From NCBI GenBank assembly GCA_002422085.1, contig DISZ01000001.1, forward strand, positions 282,848-346,847: 64,000 nt of DNA, read 5' to 3'. The notes beneath the pieces are model-generated. The model was not told where the DNA came from, ran no database searches, and saw only the letters and a list, made by a program, of their open reading frames with translations. This document shows, piece by piece, positions 34,525 through 43,337 of the stretch; positions within the stretch are counted from its first letter, which is position 1; each line of letters starts with the position of its first letter. This stretch comes from Rhodobacteraceae bacterium UBA6197 (lineage in GTDB: Bacteria; Pseudomonadota; Alphaproteobacteria; Rhodobacterales; Rhodobacteraceae). The position numbers were made by a program, and so were the translations under genes.

Positions 34525-37320
34525 TCAATGCGCCTCGGCCCAGTTGTCGCCCGACCCGGCATCGACAACCAGCGGCACCGTCAGATGCACCGCCGGGGCG
34601 GCGGCGTTCTCCATCACCTGGCGCGCAATGGCGGTCAGATCGGCAACCGCCTCCGCCTCGACTTCAAAGATCAGCTCGTCATGCACCTGAAGCAGCATCC
34701 GCGCCGGCAGACCGCCGACTGCCTCGGGCATCCGCACCATCGCGCGGCGAATGATATCGGCCGCCGCCCCCTGAATCGGCGCGTTGATCGCGGCACGCTT
34801 GGCAAAGCCCGCACCGGGGCCCCGGGCATTGATTTCAGGGGTGTTGATCTTGCGGCCGAACAGGGTCTGGACAAAGCCGTGGTCTTTGGCAAAGGCAATC
34901 GTCGCATCCATATAGCCACGAATGCCGGGGAACCGCTCAAAGTAGCGGTCGATAAAGCCCTGCGCCTCGGCGCGCGGGATCCGCAGGTTGCGCGCCAGAC
35001 CAAAGCCCGAGATCCCGTAGATCACGCCAAAGTTGATCGCCTTGGCCTGCCGGCGAATATCCGGCGTCATCTGCTCAAGCGGCACGTTGAACATCTCCGA
35101 GGCGGTCATCGCGTGAATGTCCACCCCCTCGTGGAATGCTTGTTTCAGCGCCGGAATATTGGCGACATGGGCCAATATCCGCAGCTCGATCTGGCTATAA
35201 TCCAGGCTGACGATCTTCATCCCCGGCCCGGCGACAAACGCCTCGCGAATGCGCCGCCCCTCATCCGAGCGCACCGGGATGTTTTGCAGATTGGGGTCGG
35301 TCGAGGCCAGCCGCCCGGTGTTCGCCCCGGCGATCGAATACGAGGTATGCACCCGCCCGGTTTCCGGGTTCACATGGGTCTGCAACGCATCCGTATAGGT
35401 CGATTTCAGCTTTGAAAGCTGGCGCCAGTCCAACACCCGGGCGGGCAGCGCGTGCCCTTCGGCGGCCAGATCCTCCAGCACGTCGGCGCCAGTGGCATAG
35501 GCGCCGGTCTTGCCCTTTTCACCGCCCGGCAACGCCATCTTGTCAAACAGGATCTCGCCCAACTGCTTGGGGCTGCCGACGTTGAAGGGCTGACCGGCAA
35601 GTTCGTGGATCTCGGCCTCAAGCGCGGCCATGCGCTGCGCAAACACGTTCGACATGCGCGACAGCGTGGCGCCATCAACCCGCACGCCCGCCATCTCCAT
35701 ATCGGCCAGAACCGGCACCAAAGGCCGCTCCAGCGTCTCGTAAACCGTGGTGACCTGCGCGCGATGCAACTGCGGTTTGAACAACTGCCACAGCCGCAAC
35801 GTCACATCGGCGTCTTCGGCGGCGTATTTCACCGCCTCATCGACCGGCACCTTGTCAAAGGTGATCGCGGATTTTCCGCCCCCCAGCAACGATTTGATCG
35901 GGATCGGCGCATGGCCCAGATATTTCTCACTCAGCGCGTCCATGCCGTGCCCATGCAGCCCGGCATGCATCGCATAAGACATCAGCATCGTGTCGTCGAA
36001 CGGGCCGACACGAATCCCGTGACGGGCGAAGATCTTGTAGTCATATTTCATGTTCTGCCCGATCTTGAGGATGCTGTCGTCCTCGAGCACGGGTTTGAGC
36101 AGCGCCAGCGCCTCGGCGATCGGCATCTGCCCCGGCGCCATTTGCGATGCGCCGAACAGATCGTCGCCGCCGGATTTGTGCCCCAGCGGCAGATAGGCGG
36201 CCTGCCCGGCCTCGACACAAAGCGACACGCCGACCAGCTCGGCGCGCATCTCGTCAAGGCTGGTGGTTTCGGTATCGACCGCCAGCCAGCCCCGCGCGCG
36301 TGCGGTGGCCAGCCAGTCGGCCAGCGTAGCGCCATCGCGGATGCAGACATAGGCCGCCGTATCAAAGGCTACCGGCGCCGGTCCGGGCTCTGCCGCGTGC
36401 GACGCAGGTGCCGGTGCCTCGGCGGGCACCTCGACGCCGAATTTCTCGGCTACGCGCCGGGTCAGGGTGCGAAACTCCATCTGATTGAGAAAGCCGATCA
36501 GCGCCGCCGGGTCGGGCTCTTTCACCTCCAGATCGGCCAGCCCGATCGCCAGAGGCGTTTCGCCGTCCAGCTGCACCAGACGGCGCGACAGACGGATCAG
36601 ATCGGCATTGTCCACCAGACTCGCGCGGCGCTTGGGCTGGGTGATCTCTCCGGCGCGCTGCAACAGCGTCTCAAGGTCACCGAATTCGTTGATCAACAGC
36701 GCCGCCGTCTTGATCCCGATCCCCGGCGCGCCGGGCACATTGTCAACCGAGTCGCCGGCCAGCGCCTGCACATCCACCACCCGGTCCGGGCCAACGCCGA
36801 ATTTTTCGACCACCTGATCGGGGCCGATCCTCAGCCCCTTCATCGCGTCCAGCATCTCGACTCCGCCACCGACAAGCTGCATCAGATCCTTGTCCGAGGA
36901 AATGATCGTGACCCGCCCGCCCGCCTCGCGGGCCTGACGCGCCAGCGTGGCGATGATGTCATCGGCCTCATAGTCCTCGACCTCGATACAGGCGATGTTG
37001 AAGGCGCGCGTCGCATCGCGGGTCAGCGGAAACTGTGGCCGAAGATCTTCGGGCAACTCGGGGCGATTGGCCTTGTAGGCAGGGTAGATATCGTTGCGAA
37101 AGGTTTTCGAGCCATGGTCAAAGATCACCGCCGCATGGGTCGGCGCATCATCGCCCTTGGCGTCTTCGATATATTTGAAGATCATGTTGGCAAAGCCGGC
37201 CACCGCCCCGATCGGCAAACCATCGGATTTGCGCGTCAGCGGCGGCAGCGCGTGATAGGCCCGAAAGATGAAGGCCGACCCGTCGATCAAATGCAGATGA
37301 CAGCCTTTGCCAAAGCTCAT
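34525..37320 (-). CDS. polA: DNA polymerase I
   Basis: This 931-residue protein has all three modules. The 5' nuclease is at about 1-290 (LIDGSAFIFRAYHALPPL, SSDKDLMQLV). The 3'-5' exonuclease is at about 320-520 with exo I (AVDTETTSL), exo II (GQNMKYDYKIF) and exo III (YAAEDADVT) intact. The polymerase spans about 530-931 with motif A (VSLDYSQIELRILAH), motif B (RRQAKAINFGVIYGIS) and motif C (LLQVHDELIFEV). It fills gaps and removes RNA primers. Proofreading residues are retained, unlike in some other bacterial groups. ATG 37320. Confidence 0.98.
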   Translation of the reverse strand: MSFGKGCHLHLIDGSAFIFRAYHALPPLTRKSDGLPIGAVAGFANMIFKYIEDAKGDDAPTHAAVIFDHGSKTFRNDIYPAYKANRPELPEDLRPQFPLTRDATRAFNIACIEVEDYEADDIIATLARQAREAGGRVTIISSDKDLMQLVGGGVEMLDAMKGLRIGPDQVVEKFGVGPDRVVDVQALAGDSVDNVPGAPGIGIKTAALLINEFGDLETLLQRAGEITQPKRRASLVDNADLIRLSRRLVQLDGETPLAIGLADLEVKEPDPAALIGFLNQMEFRTLTRRVAEKFGVEVPAEAPAPASHAAEPGPAPVAFDTAAYVCIRDGATLADWLATARARGWLAVDTETTSLDEMRAELVGVSLCVEAGQAAYLPLGHKSGGDDLFGASQMAPGQMPIAEALALLKPVLEDDSILKIGQNMKYDYKIFARHGIRVGPFDDTMLMSYAMHAGLHGHGMDALSEKYLGHAPIPIKSLLGGGKSAITFDKVPVDEAVKYAAEDADVTLRLWQLFKPQLHRAQVTTVYETLERPLVPVLADMEMAGVRVDGATLSRMSNVFAQRMAALEAEIHELAGQPFNVGSPKQLGEILFDKMALPGGEKGKTGAYATGADVLEDLAAEGHALPARVLDWRQLSKLKSTYTDALQTHVNPETGRVHTSYSIAGANTGRLASTDPNLQNIPVRSDEGRRIREAFVAGPGMKIVSLDYSQIELRILAHVANIPALKQAFHEGVDIHAMTASEMFNVPLEQMTPDIRRQAKAINFGVIYGISGFGLARNLRIPRAEAQGFIDRYFERFPGIRGYMDATIAFAKDHGFVQTLFGRKINTPEINARGPGAGFAKRAAINAPIQGAAADIIRRAMVRMPEAVGGLPARMLLQVHDELIFEVEAEAVADLTAIARQVMENAAAPAVHLTVPLVVDAGSGDNWAEAH

Positions 37321-37383
37321 GTATCGCCCTCCCTCAGGCGCCCTCCCTGTCGGGTGCGTCGTGCAGCGCCGGGCGCGTGCCGC

Positions 37384-37569
37384 CTAGTGGTCGTCGTGCG
37401 CATGCTCGCGGTCGATGACAAAGCGCTTGTCGCAATAGCCACAGTCCACAAAGCCGCTGTCGTGCGGGATCACCAGCCAGACGCGCGGATGCCCCAGCGC
37501 CCCTTCGCCACCGTCACAGGCCACTTTCCAACTGGTCACGATCTGGGTTTCGGGGGCGGTCAGGGTCAT
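37384..37569 (-). CDS. CHCC-type zinc-finger protein (NDUFS6-like)
   Basis: This 61-residue protein starts MTLTAPETQIVTSWKVACDG at ATG 37569, behind GGAGA. The pattern C-x(n)-H-P-x-V-x-L (ACDGGEGALGHPRVWL) then DCGYCDKRF matches zf-CHCC, the zinc domain related to complex I subunit NDUFS6. The His-rich tail EHAHDDH adds metal-binding capacity. Role unknown. It is divergent from the ABC ATPase gene. Confidence 0.85.
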   Translation of the reverse strand: MTLTAPETQIVTSWKVACDGGEGALGHPRVWLVIPHDSGFVDCGYCDKRFVIDREHAHDDH

Positions 37570-37652
37570 GGGTATCTCCGGGTTGCTTGTGGCGGCGCGC
37601 AATCCGCGCTTTAAGTTGCCCGCATGATAACGATTGGGCGCGGGTGGGCAAG

Positions 37653-38585
37653 GTGGAACGGCAGGCGATCAGGATTGAAGGGCTGCGCAAAACCTATGCG
37701 GCCAGCGGTCGGCAAGGCCCGAAGGAGGCCTTGAAGGGCATAGATCTGGATATCGCCGCGGGCGCGATCTTCGGGCTTTTGGGGCCAAACGGCGCGGGCA
37801 AATCGACGCTGATCAACATCCTGGCGGGGCTGGTGCGCAAATCGGCCGGCAAGGTGACAATCTGGGGCTTCGATCAGGACGTGAATCCGCGCCAAAGCCG
37901 CGCCGCCATCGGCGTGATGCCCCAAGAGCTGAACATGGACCCGTTCTTCACCCCGCGCGCCGCGCTGGAAATGCAGGCCGGGCTTTATGGTGTGCCTGCC
38001 CGCGAACGCTGGACCGATGAGATCCTCGACCTCGTCGGCCTCACGGGACAGGCCGAGGCCTATGCCCGCGCGCTTTCCGGCGGTATGAAACGCAGGCTCT
38101 TGCTGGCCAAGGCATTGGTGCACCGCCCGCAAATCCTGGTGCTCGACGAACCCACCGCCGGGGTCGATATCGAACTGCGCACAATGCTCTGGGCCAATGT
38201 GTGCAAGCTCAACCAGAACGGCACGACGATCATCCTGACTACTCATTATCTGGAAGAGGCTGAGGCGATCTGCGACGAAGTCGCCATCATCGACAAAGGC
38301 GCGTTGATCGTGCGCGACACCACGCGCCGGCTTTTGGCGCGGATGGACGGCAAGGCATTGGTGATCGAGCCCGAAGGCCCGGTGCCCGCCAGCATCCCCC
38401 TGCCGCAAGGCGTACGCATGGAACGTCGCCCCGACGGCCGTCTGGCCTTCATTTACCGCCGCTCGGAAACCGGCGCCGAGGTGGTGCTGGATGCAATCCG
38501 CGCCAGCGGTCTGCACATCCGCGATGTCGCCTCGGAGCAACCGGGGCTTGAAGAGGTGTTCGTCGCGCTGACCTCGCGCCACTGA
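37653..38585 (+). CDS. ABC-2 type transporter ATP-binding protein
   Basis: This roughly 310-residue protein has Walker A LLGPNGAGKST, Q-loop VMPQELN, signature ALSGGMKRR, Walker B ILVLDEPTAGVD and H-loop TTHYLEEAE. The chosen start is GTG 37653 (VERQAIRIEGLRKTY); longer in-frame starts back to 37587 lack a ribosome site and overlap the neighbour's promoter. Such ATPases pair with an ABC-2 permease in drug, polysaccharide or heme export, but no permease gene is next to it, so the partner must lie elsewhere. Two terminator elements follow. Confidence 0.9.
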   Translation: MERQAIRIEGLRKTYAASGRQGPKEALKGIDLDIAAGAIFGLLGPNGAGKSTLINILAGLVRKSAGKVTIWGFDQDVNPRQSRAAIGVMPQELNMDPFFTPRAALEMQAGLYGVPARERWTDEILDLVGLTGQAEAYARALSGGMKRRLLLAKALVHRPQILVLDEPTAGVDIELRTMLWANVCKLNQNGTTIILTTHYLEEAEAICDEVAIIDKGALIVRDTTRRLLARMDGKALVIEPEGPVPASIPLPQGVRMERRPDGRLAFIYRRSETGAEVVLDAIRASGLHIRDVASEQPGLEEVFVALTSRH

Positions 38586-38590
38586 ATGCG

Positions 38591-38622
38591 CTCCGCGCGG
38601 GGAGTATTTCTGCCAAAAAGAA
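38591..38622 (+). terminator. Terminator of the ABC ATPase gene
   Basis: The hairpin CTCCGCGCGGGGAG is followed by TATTTCTGCC, starting 6 bp after the stop codon. It is one of two facing copies between convergent genes. Confidence 0.65.
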
Positions 38623-38629
38623 ACCGGCG

Positions 38630-38661
38630 CTTCTGTTTGGTCGAAATACTCCCGCCGGAGG
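38630..38661 (-). terminator. Terminator of the DUF1203 gene
   Basis: On the minus strand, a CCTCCGGCGGGAG-type hairpin then TATTTCGACC. It is the mirror copy of the element at 38591 and nearly identical to the polA one. Confidence 0.65.
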
Positions 38662-38696
38662 CCCCGGCCTGCCACGGGGCGCCCCGGCAAACCGTT

Positions 38697-39173
38697 TCAG
38701 GCCAGTTCCACCCGGCACTGATAGCAATTGTTGCGCGCCGAGCGGACATGCGCATAGGCCACGCGCGGATCCGCAAGGATCTCGGCCGCATAGGCAGGGA
38801 TATCCGGCGTCGCCACCACCCGCCCGGTGCCATAGACGATCCGGTCGTCATCTGCATAGCCGCGAACAATATAGTCGGGTGCTGCCAGAATCTCGGGCAG
38901 CGCGGCGCCATCGTCCGCGCGCGCGCAGGGTTTTTCACACAAGAAGATAGGGCCGGTTTCGGCATAGGGTTGCGTCGCCGGAAATGGGCGATGTGCCAGT
39001 ATCAGCATCCCGGCACCTTCCGGGATCGGCTTCAGGCAATGGCGACAGGGATTGCCCGTCCCTTCGGCAATGGCGCGTTCGGCAGGATGACCATAGGCAT
39101 CCGGGCCGCCAGCCTGAAGCGCGCGCACCACTGCGCAGGGCAAGGCAGAAAAGCGAATTGCGGGTTTTGTCAT
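38697..39173 (-). CDS. DUF1203 protein
   Basis: This 158-residue protein starts MTKPAIRFSALPCAVVRALQ at ATG 39173, with AAGGAG 7 bases upstream. It has conserved paired Cys in NPCRHCLKPI, a HRPF motif, ETGPIFLCEKPCAR and the ending VRSARNNCYQCRVE, six Cys in total, typical of DUF1203. Function is unknown; metal or redox chemistry through the Cys pairs is possible. It faces the ABC gene. Confidence 0.85.
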   Translation of the reverse strand: MTKPAIRFSALPCAVVRALQAGGPDAYGHPAERAIAEGTGNPCRHCLKPIPEGAGMLILAHRPFPATQPYAETGPIFLCEKPCARADDGAALPEILAAPDYIVRGYADDDRIVYGTGRVVATPDIPAYAAEILADPRVAYAHVRSARNNCYQCRVELA

Positions 39174-39285
39174 GGCGGGGCTCCTTTTCATCTGGTGCCA
39201 GACTGCCCCTGACGCGGCGCATCGGCCACCCGAATGCTGTGCAAAGCGAAATGCCGCCCCGATGGGGCGCGGCGGGCGGGCGCGC

Positions 39286-39666
39286 TCAGGCGCGGTTCAG
39301 CATCCGGCCCAAGGGGCGGCCGGCGAGGATATGGAGGTGGTAGTGCGGCACGTCCTGCACCCCTGCCTCGCCCGAGTTGGCGATCGTGCGATAGCCGCCG
39401 CCGCCCTCGCCGGGCTGAATACCCAGCATCCGGCACACTTCGCCTGCGGCACGGATGAAATCGAGAACTTCCGCCTCCGGGGCCTCAAGTGCAAAATGGT
39501 CAAAGCAGACATAGGCACCCTTCGGGATCACCAGCACATGATCTGGAGCCTGCGGCTGGATATCGCGGAACGCCAATGTGTGGGCGGTTTCCAGCACCGT
39601 ATCATTGGGGATTTCGCCCCGCAGAATCCGGGCGAAAATATTGGCGGTGTCATAGACATAGGCCAT
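39286..39666 (-). CDS. HIT-family nucleotide hydrolase or transferase
   Basis: This 126-residue protein has N-terminal IFARILRGEIP, the HVLVIPKG strand and the histidine triad HYHLHILAG near the C terminus, the active site of HINT-type phosphoramidases acting on adenosine nucleotides. Normal length. It lies 12 bp after the GT14 gene's stop on the same strand, so it may be co-transcribed with it. Confidence 0.92.
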   Translation of the reverse strand: MAYVYDTANIFARILRGEIPNDTVLETAHTLAFRDIQPQAPDHVLVIPKGAYVCFDHFALEAPEAEVLDFIRAAGEVCRMLGIQPGEGGGGYRTIANSGEAGVQDVPHYHLHILAGRPLGRMLNRA

Positions 39667-39678
39667 CGGCGGCTCTCC

Positions 39679-41256
39679 TCAGTCAACGAACAGATAGTCG
39701 GTTGCGGCGATGTCATGCGCGACCTCGGGGCCGATGTCCAGAAACTGCGCCAGCACGGCGGCGTTTTCCTCGGGGGTAACCGCTTGGCGCATCCGGTAGA
39801 ACAGCGGAAAATTCGCGTCCCGGATCCGGTTGCTTTCAAAGCGCAAATCATAGCGGATCGTCGGCAACAGCCGGTCCACCACATCCTGCGGCGTACGCTC
39901 GCCCGCAAGGCCGACACGGCGCGCATGGCCGAGCAGATAGTCTTCTTCGAACTCGCAGTCGATCTCGAGGATCTTCGTCACCGCCTTGTCGGCGCTGAAA
40001 TCCTGCATCAACTCGATCGCGGCGGGGTCAAGGCAGATCAGCAGCCGATCGGTCTTGTAATAGTCAAACAGCATCCGCATCAGCGCCCGCCGGTGCCGGT
40101 TGCGCTTGTCCAGCGTGGACTGGATACCGCCCAGATCGGGCAGGACCGTCTCGGCTTCGTTGAACAGGTATTCGATCACCGGAATATCGGTCAGCAGGCG
40201 CACCCGTTCAACCAGCCGCTTGGCGACGTGCCATTTCTTGCACACCACCATCATCAACTCGCGTTCATGCCCGAGACTGGCCTCGCTTTCCCAGAACCGC
40301 GCCGCAAAGCGCCGCCCGACCCGGCCGCGCCCCGACAGAAACTCGAACAGGCTGCGGCCCTCGTTCGAGATCGGAAAAAACACCCGCTGTTCCGCCCAAA
40401 GCTCGCCCAGTCGCGTCTTCAGTTCCAGCGCATCGGGGCTGATCTTGCGCGCGAACAGGTAATCTTGCGACAACAACAGGTCATACTGGTCGTTATAAAA
40501 CGTCACCGGCATTCCGTAGTCGGTAAACATCAGGAAGGTCAGCGCCCGGGTGCGGATTTCCTTTTCGGGCACCACATGGCGCACGACAGTCTGGAAAAAC
40601 GTCTCGTCCGGGATCCATGTCGTGCGAAAGAACCGCATCACATCGGGTCGATCCTGACAGAATTTCAGCACCCATTCGACCGTGCGGCGGCGCAGACACC
40701 ACCACTGCGACCCGATCATCATCTGGATGTCCTCGGGGATCTTGCGCGTCAGCCCCAGCTTTCTTTGCCACTCGAAACTGGTGTAATACAGCCATTTCTG
40801 GGTGCGCTCGTTGAACCAGTGGCGGTAGATCAGCCGCTCTTCCTTCATCCCCGTCTTGATCCAATCCGAGGTGAAATAGTCAAAGCTTTCAATGTAATCT
40901 GCGTCATCTGCATCCAGAAACTGATGCGTGAATTCGGCCGTCTTGATCGGCATGCAGTCGCCCGACAGCATGTAGAAATGCGTGGCCTGAGGAAAGGCCT
41001 CGACGGCGGCCCGGACCGCTTCAAGGGTGGCGGCGACAAGGCTCCACTCGCCCCAACCGCATTTCAGCCGCTTGCGCGCAAAAGTCACCGAGCCGTTGTT
41101 CGCCAGAGCCGACTTGATCTTGTCGAAATCCGCCGGCTTGGCGCGCGCATCAAAATGGATCGCCACAAAATCGCCGGTAGCGGTCAATCGCTCGGCTTGA
41201 CGGATGATCCCCTCCGGGTCCTTATGCGACAACAAGATGAAGGCGATTTTTGCCAT
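39679..41256 (-). CDS. GT14-type glycosyltransferase with C-terminal DUF5928
   Basis: This 525-residue protein starts MAKIAFILLSHKDPEGI at ATG 41256; a GTG at 41271 is possible, and neither has a strong ribosome site. Residues about 1-260 match the beta-1,6-GlcNAc/xylosyl-transferase fold of GT14 (HFDARAK, WGEWSLVAATLEAV, YMLSGDCMPIKT, SQWWCLRR, WIPDETFFQT). The remainder corresponds to DUF5928, a domain found attached to GT14 in Rhodobacteraceae. It likely adds a sugar to a surface or secreted glycan. It is divergent from a sulfotransferase, which suggests a sulfated or branched polysaccharide. Confidence 0.85.
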   Translation of the reverse strand: MAKIAFILLSHKDPEGIIRQAERLTATGDFVAIHFDARAKPADFDKIKSALANNGSVTFARKRLKCGWGEWSLVAATLEAVRAAVEAFPQATHFYMLSGDCMPIKTAEFTHQFLDADDADYIESFDYFTSDWIKTGMKEERLIYRHWFNERTQKWLYYTSFEWQRKLGLTRKIPEDIQMMIGSQWWCLRRRTVEWVLKFCQDRPDVMRFFRTTWIPDETFFQTVVRHVVPEKEIRTRALTFLMFTDYGMPVTFYNDQYDLLLSQDYLFARKISPDALELKTRLGELWAEQRVFFPISNEGRSLFEFLSGRGRVGRRFAARFWESEASLGHERELMMVVCKKWHVAKRLVERVRLLTDIPVIEYLFNEAETVLPDLGGIQSTLDKRNRHRRALMRMLFDYYKTDRLLICLDPAAIELMQDFSADKAVTKILEIDCEFEEDYLLGHARRVGLAGERTPQDVVDRLLPTIRYDLRFESNRIRDANFPLFYRMRQAVTPEENAAVLAQFLDIGPEVAHDIAATDYLFVD

Positions 41257-41358
41257 TTTGGAAACGTTCACCGTAGTCTAGTAGCAACTATCCGCTAAAT
41301 AGCGTTATCGGGCGTTGAAAAGACAGAGTTTCTTTGCTTTTTGAGGCCTAATTATTTC

Positions 41359-41387
41359 GCTCTGGTGCACAGAACCGCACCAAGAGC
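41359..41387 (+). promoter_or_regulatory. Hairpin in the leader directly before the sulfotransferase ribosome site
   Basis: GCTCTGGTGC (41359-41368) can pair with GCACCAAGAGC (41377-41387) with a one-base bulge. The stem ends 3-4 bases before the GGAGG of the downstream gene, so it could affect translation. No T-run follows. Confidence 0.35.
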
Positions 41388-41404
41388 AGTTGGAGGTCAG
41401 TTTC

Positions 41405-42223
41405 ATGGGGTTTCCCGGCACCTGGATGACGGAAAGCGAAAGCGTGCTTTACCGTGTGGTTCCGAAATGCGCTTGCTCGTCGATCGGACAGATCATGTTC
41501 TATTCCGATCATGGCAAATTCTTCGATGGCGATATTCACGATGCCACCGGCGGCCTGCACAAATGGTCGATCGAAGCCAGCCACAAGATCATCGAAGACA
41601 ACGTCAAGCATCACAAGTCCTATGCCTTCACCTGCGTGCGCAACCCCTATACGCGGATCCTGTCGTCGTTCTTCGACAAGATCGCCGGCATTCAGCGCAA
41701 CGGCAAACGTTACCGCGGCAATCTCGTGCCGCAGCTGGCGCAGAAATACGGCATCGACGTCGGCACGCCCGAAGACAACTTCGAATTCGACCAGATCAAA
41801 TCCTTCCGCCGTTTCCTGCTGTTCGCGCGCGACACCATCCGCTGGCGTCGCCCGATGGAGCCCGACATCCACTGGTCGGCAATGTCGGGCCATATCTCGA
41901 CCTTCATCGTCAACGGCGGGCGCTACGACAACATCTTCTTCACCGAGAAATTCGACGAGGGCATGCAAAGCGTGCTCGACGCGATCAAGACGCCGAAGAA
42001 GGTGAACCTGAAAAAGATCCCGAAATTCAACGAAAGCGAAGGCCACGGGCCCAAGCGCGCGCATCCGGTGTCAGAGTATTTCGACGACCTGTCGCATCAC
42101 CTGATCTGGGAGATCTACAAGAAGGACTTCCAGCTGTTCCGCTACGACTTTGACAACCCCGACAACAAGATGCCCATGGGCGTGGTCGATCTGGACGAGG
42201 TCCACGCCAAGCTGGGCAGCTGA
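41405..42223 (+). CDS. Sulfotransferase family 2 protein
   Basis: This 272-residue protein starts at ATG 41405, 9 bases after GGAGG. The 5'-phosphosulfate loop is PKCACSSIGQIMF (20-32) and the 3'-phosphate motif is CVRNPYTRILSSFFDKI (77-93). This resembles carbohydrate (chondroitin/HNK-type) sulfotransferases of the Sulfotransfer_2 family. The divergent GT14 gene suggests a glycan acceptor. A terminator-like hairpin lies at 42341. Confidence 0.87.
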   Translation: MGFPGTWMTESESVLYRVVPKCACSSIGQIMFYSDHGKFFDGDIHDATGGLHKWSIEASHKIIEDNVKHHKSYAFTCVRNPYTRILSSFFDKIAGIQRNGKRYRGNLVPQLAQKYGIDVGTPEDNFEFDQIKSFRRFLLFARDTIRWRRPMEPDIHWSAMSGHISTFIVNGGRYDNIFFTEKFDEGMQSVLDAIKTPKKVNLKKIPKFNESEGHGPKRAHPVSEYFDDLSHHLIWEIYKKDFQLFRYDFDNPDNKMPMGVVDLDEVHAKLGS

Positions 42224-42340
42224 CGCGCGGCAGGATCAAGGCCGAAACGGGGTCTGGTTTGACCATTGTCCACCCAAGCCCCATCTTGGCGCGACCGCAT
42301 CGCGCAAGACCTGGGTGCCTGAACAGGGGTGCTACCGGGG

Positions 42341-42362
42341 GGCCCGGCCAAATCCGGGCCTT
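42341..42362 (+). terminator. Possible terminator after the sulfotransferase gene
   Basis: GGCCCGG (42341-42347) and CCGGGCC (42354-42360) pair around CCAAAT, followed only by TT. It is about 120 bp after the stop. Confidence 0.4.
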
Positions 42363-42471
42363 CACCGCCGCACCGTCTGCCGCAGCGCGGGTTTTCATTG
42401 CGGCCCTGCGCGCGCCTTGCCGCACCCGGGGGGGGATTCAGTCGTTTGACCACGCGCCCCGGTTCAACGCT

Positions 42472-42801
42472 TCAACCCGCCAGCAAGGCTTTTTGAACCG
42501 TCTCATCCCAACCCAGATAAAGCCTGTCCCGATCGCGAATTACCGGGCGCGCCATCACCTTGGGTTGGGCCAGGATCTGCGCCTCCGCCTCGGCGTTTTT
42601 CAGCCAGGTATTAAGCCCTCGGTAGTCGTTCGACTTGCGATCCACCAGCCGATCCCCGAACTCTGTGATCAGCTCGGCCAATTCGGCCTCGCTCAGGGGT
42701 TCGGCCCGAACGTCGCGGAAACGGACCTCCTTGCCCCCTGCCTCCAACGCCTTGCGGGCCTTTTGACAAATTGCGCAGGTGTTCAATCCGTAGATCATCA
42801 T
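42472..42801 (-). CDS. ArsC/Spx-family reductase-like protein
   Basis: This 109-residue thioredoxin-fold protein has CAICQKARKAL at the N terminus (Cys pair C-x-x-C) and RPVIRDRDRLYLGWDE toward the C terminus, the ArsC-like (YffB) pattern. Members act on glutathione-linked substrates or bind RNA polymerase; arsenate reductase activity cannot be assumed and no ars genes are near. Start is one of two adjacent ATG codons (42801 or 42798) after GGGAG. Confidence 0.88.
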   Translation of the reverse strand: MMIYGLNTCAICQKARKALEAGGKEVRFRDVRAEPLSEAELAELITEFGDRLVDRKSNDYRGLNTWLKNAEAEAQILAQPKVMARPVIRDRDRLYLGWDETVQKALLAG

Positions 42802-42978
42802 GTCGCAATCTCCCTTGGCGATGCTGGTGCAATTTCAGGCATCCAACCCGCCGGCGCAACCAATTCGATGCAGCCAGATTGCAGAACCCTGCCGGGTTAG
42901 CCAAAAACAGGCACCTCGATCGGTCTTTGGCCAGATGATGCGTGACTCGACTGCGGCGGATCGGGTATATTCGTGCCC

Positions 42979-43155
42979 ATGAAACATGTCCCCAAGGAAA
43001 CCACCGATGATGCGCTTATTCAGGAATTCCTGAACAAGGGCGGCAAGGTCAGCATCGGGAAAACCAAACCCCTGCCAAGCGAGTTGGGGTTGAGCAACAA
43101 TGTCTGGAACAACAAACTGACCCGGGAAGAAAAGGCCGCGCGCGACAAGAAGTGA
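42979..43155 (+). CDS. Small basic protein of unknown function
   Basis: This 58-residue protein starts MKHVPKETTDDALIQEFLNK at ATG 42979 (an in-frame GTG is at 42973). It is Lys-rich, soluble and has no signal peptide; its tail LTREEKAARDKK suggests a helix. No strong ribosome site is visible. Amino-acid composition looks protein-like and differs from the noise around it. I do not recognise a family. Confidence 0.6.
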   Translation: MKHVPKETTDDALIQEFLNKGGKVSIGKTKPLPSELGLSNNVWNNKLTREEKAARDKK

Positions 43156-43337
43156 TCGTGCACGGCGGGTGCCGATCTCTTTGCCCGCGAAAGGTGCCGC
43201 TTTCGGCCCTTGGCAATCCCTGAGCCATCGCCTTTTTCGTGGCGGCGCCAATTCCCCGGACGGGCAGTCGTGGCTTTCGCCAGAATCCGGCGCCGGGCGA
43301 TAGCCGCTGTGCGAAACAAGGTCGCATCAGTTCCCGC

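Noticed and set aside
42472..42801. Arsenate resistance
   Set aside because: The ArsC-like fold is broad and no other ars gene is nearby.
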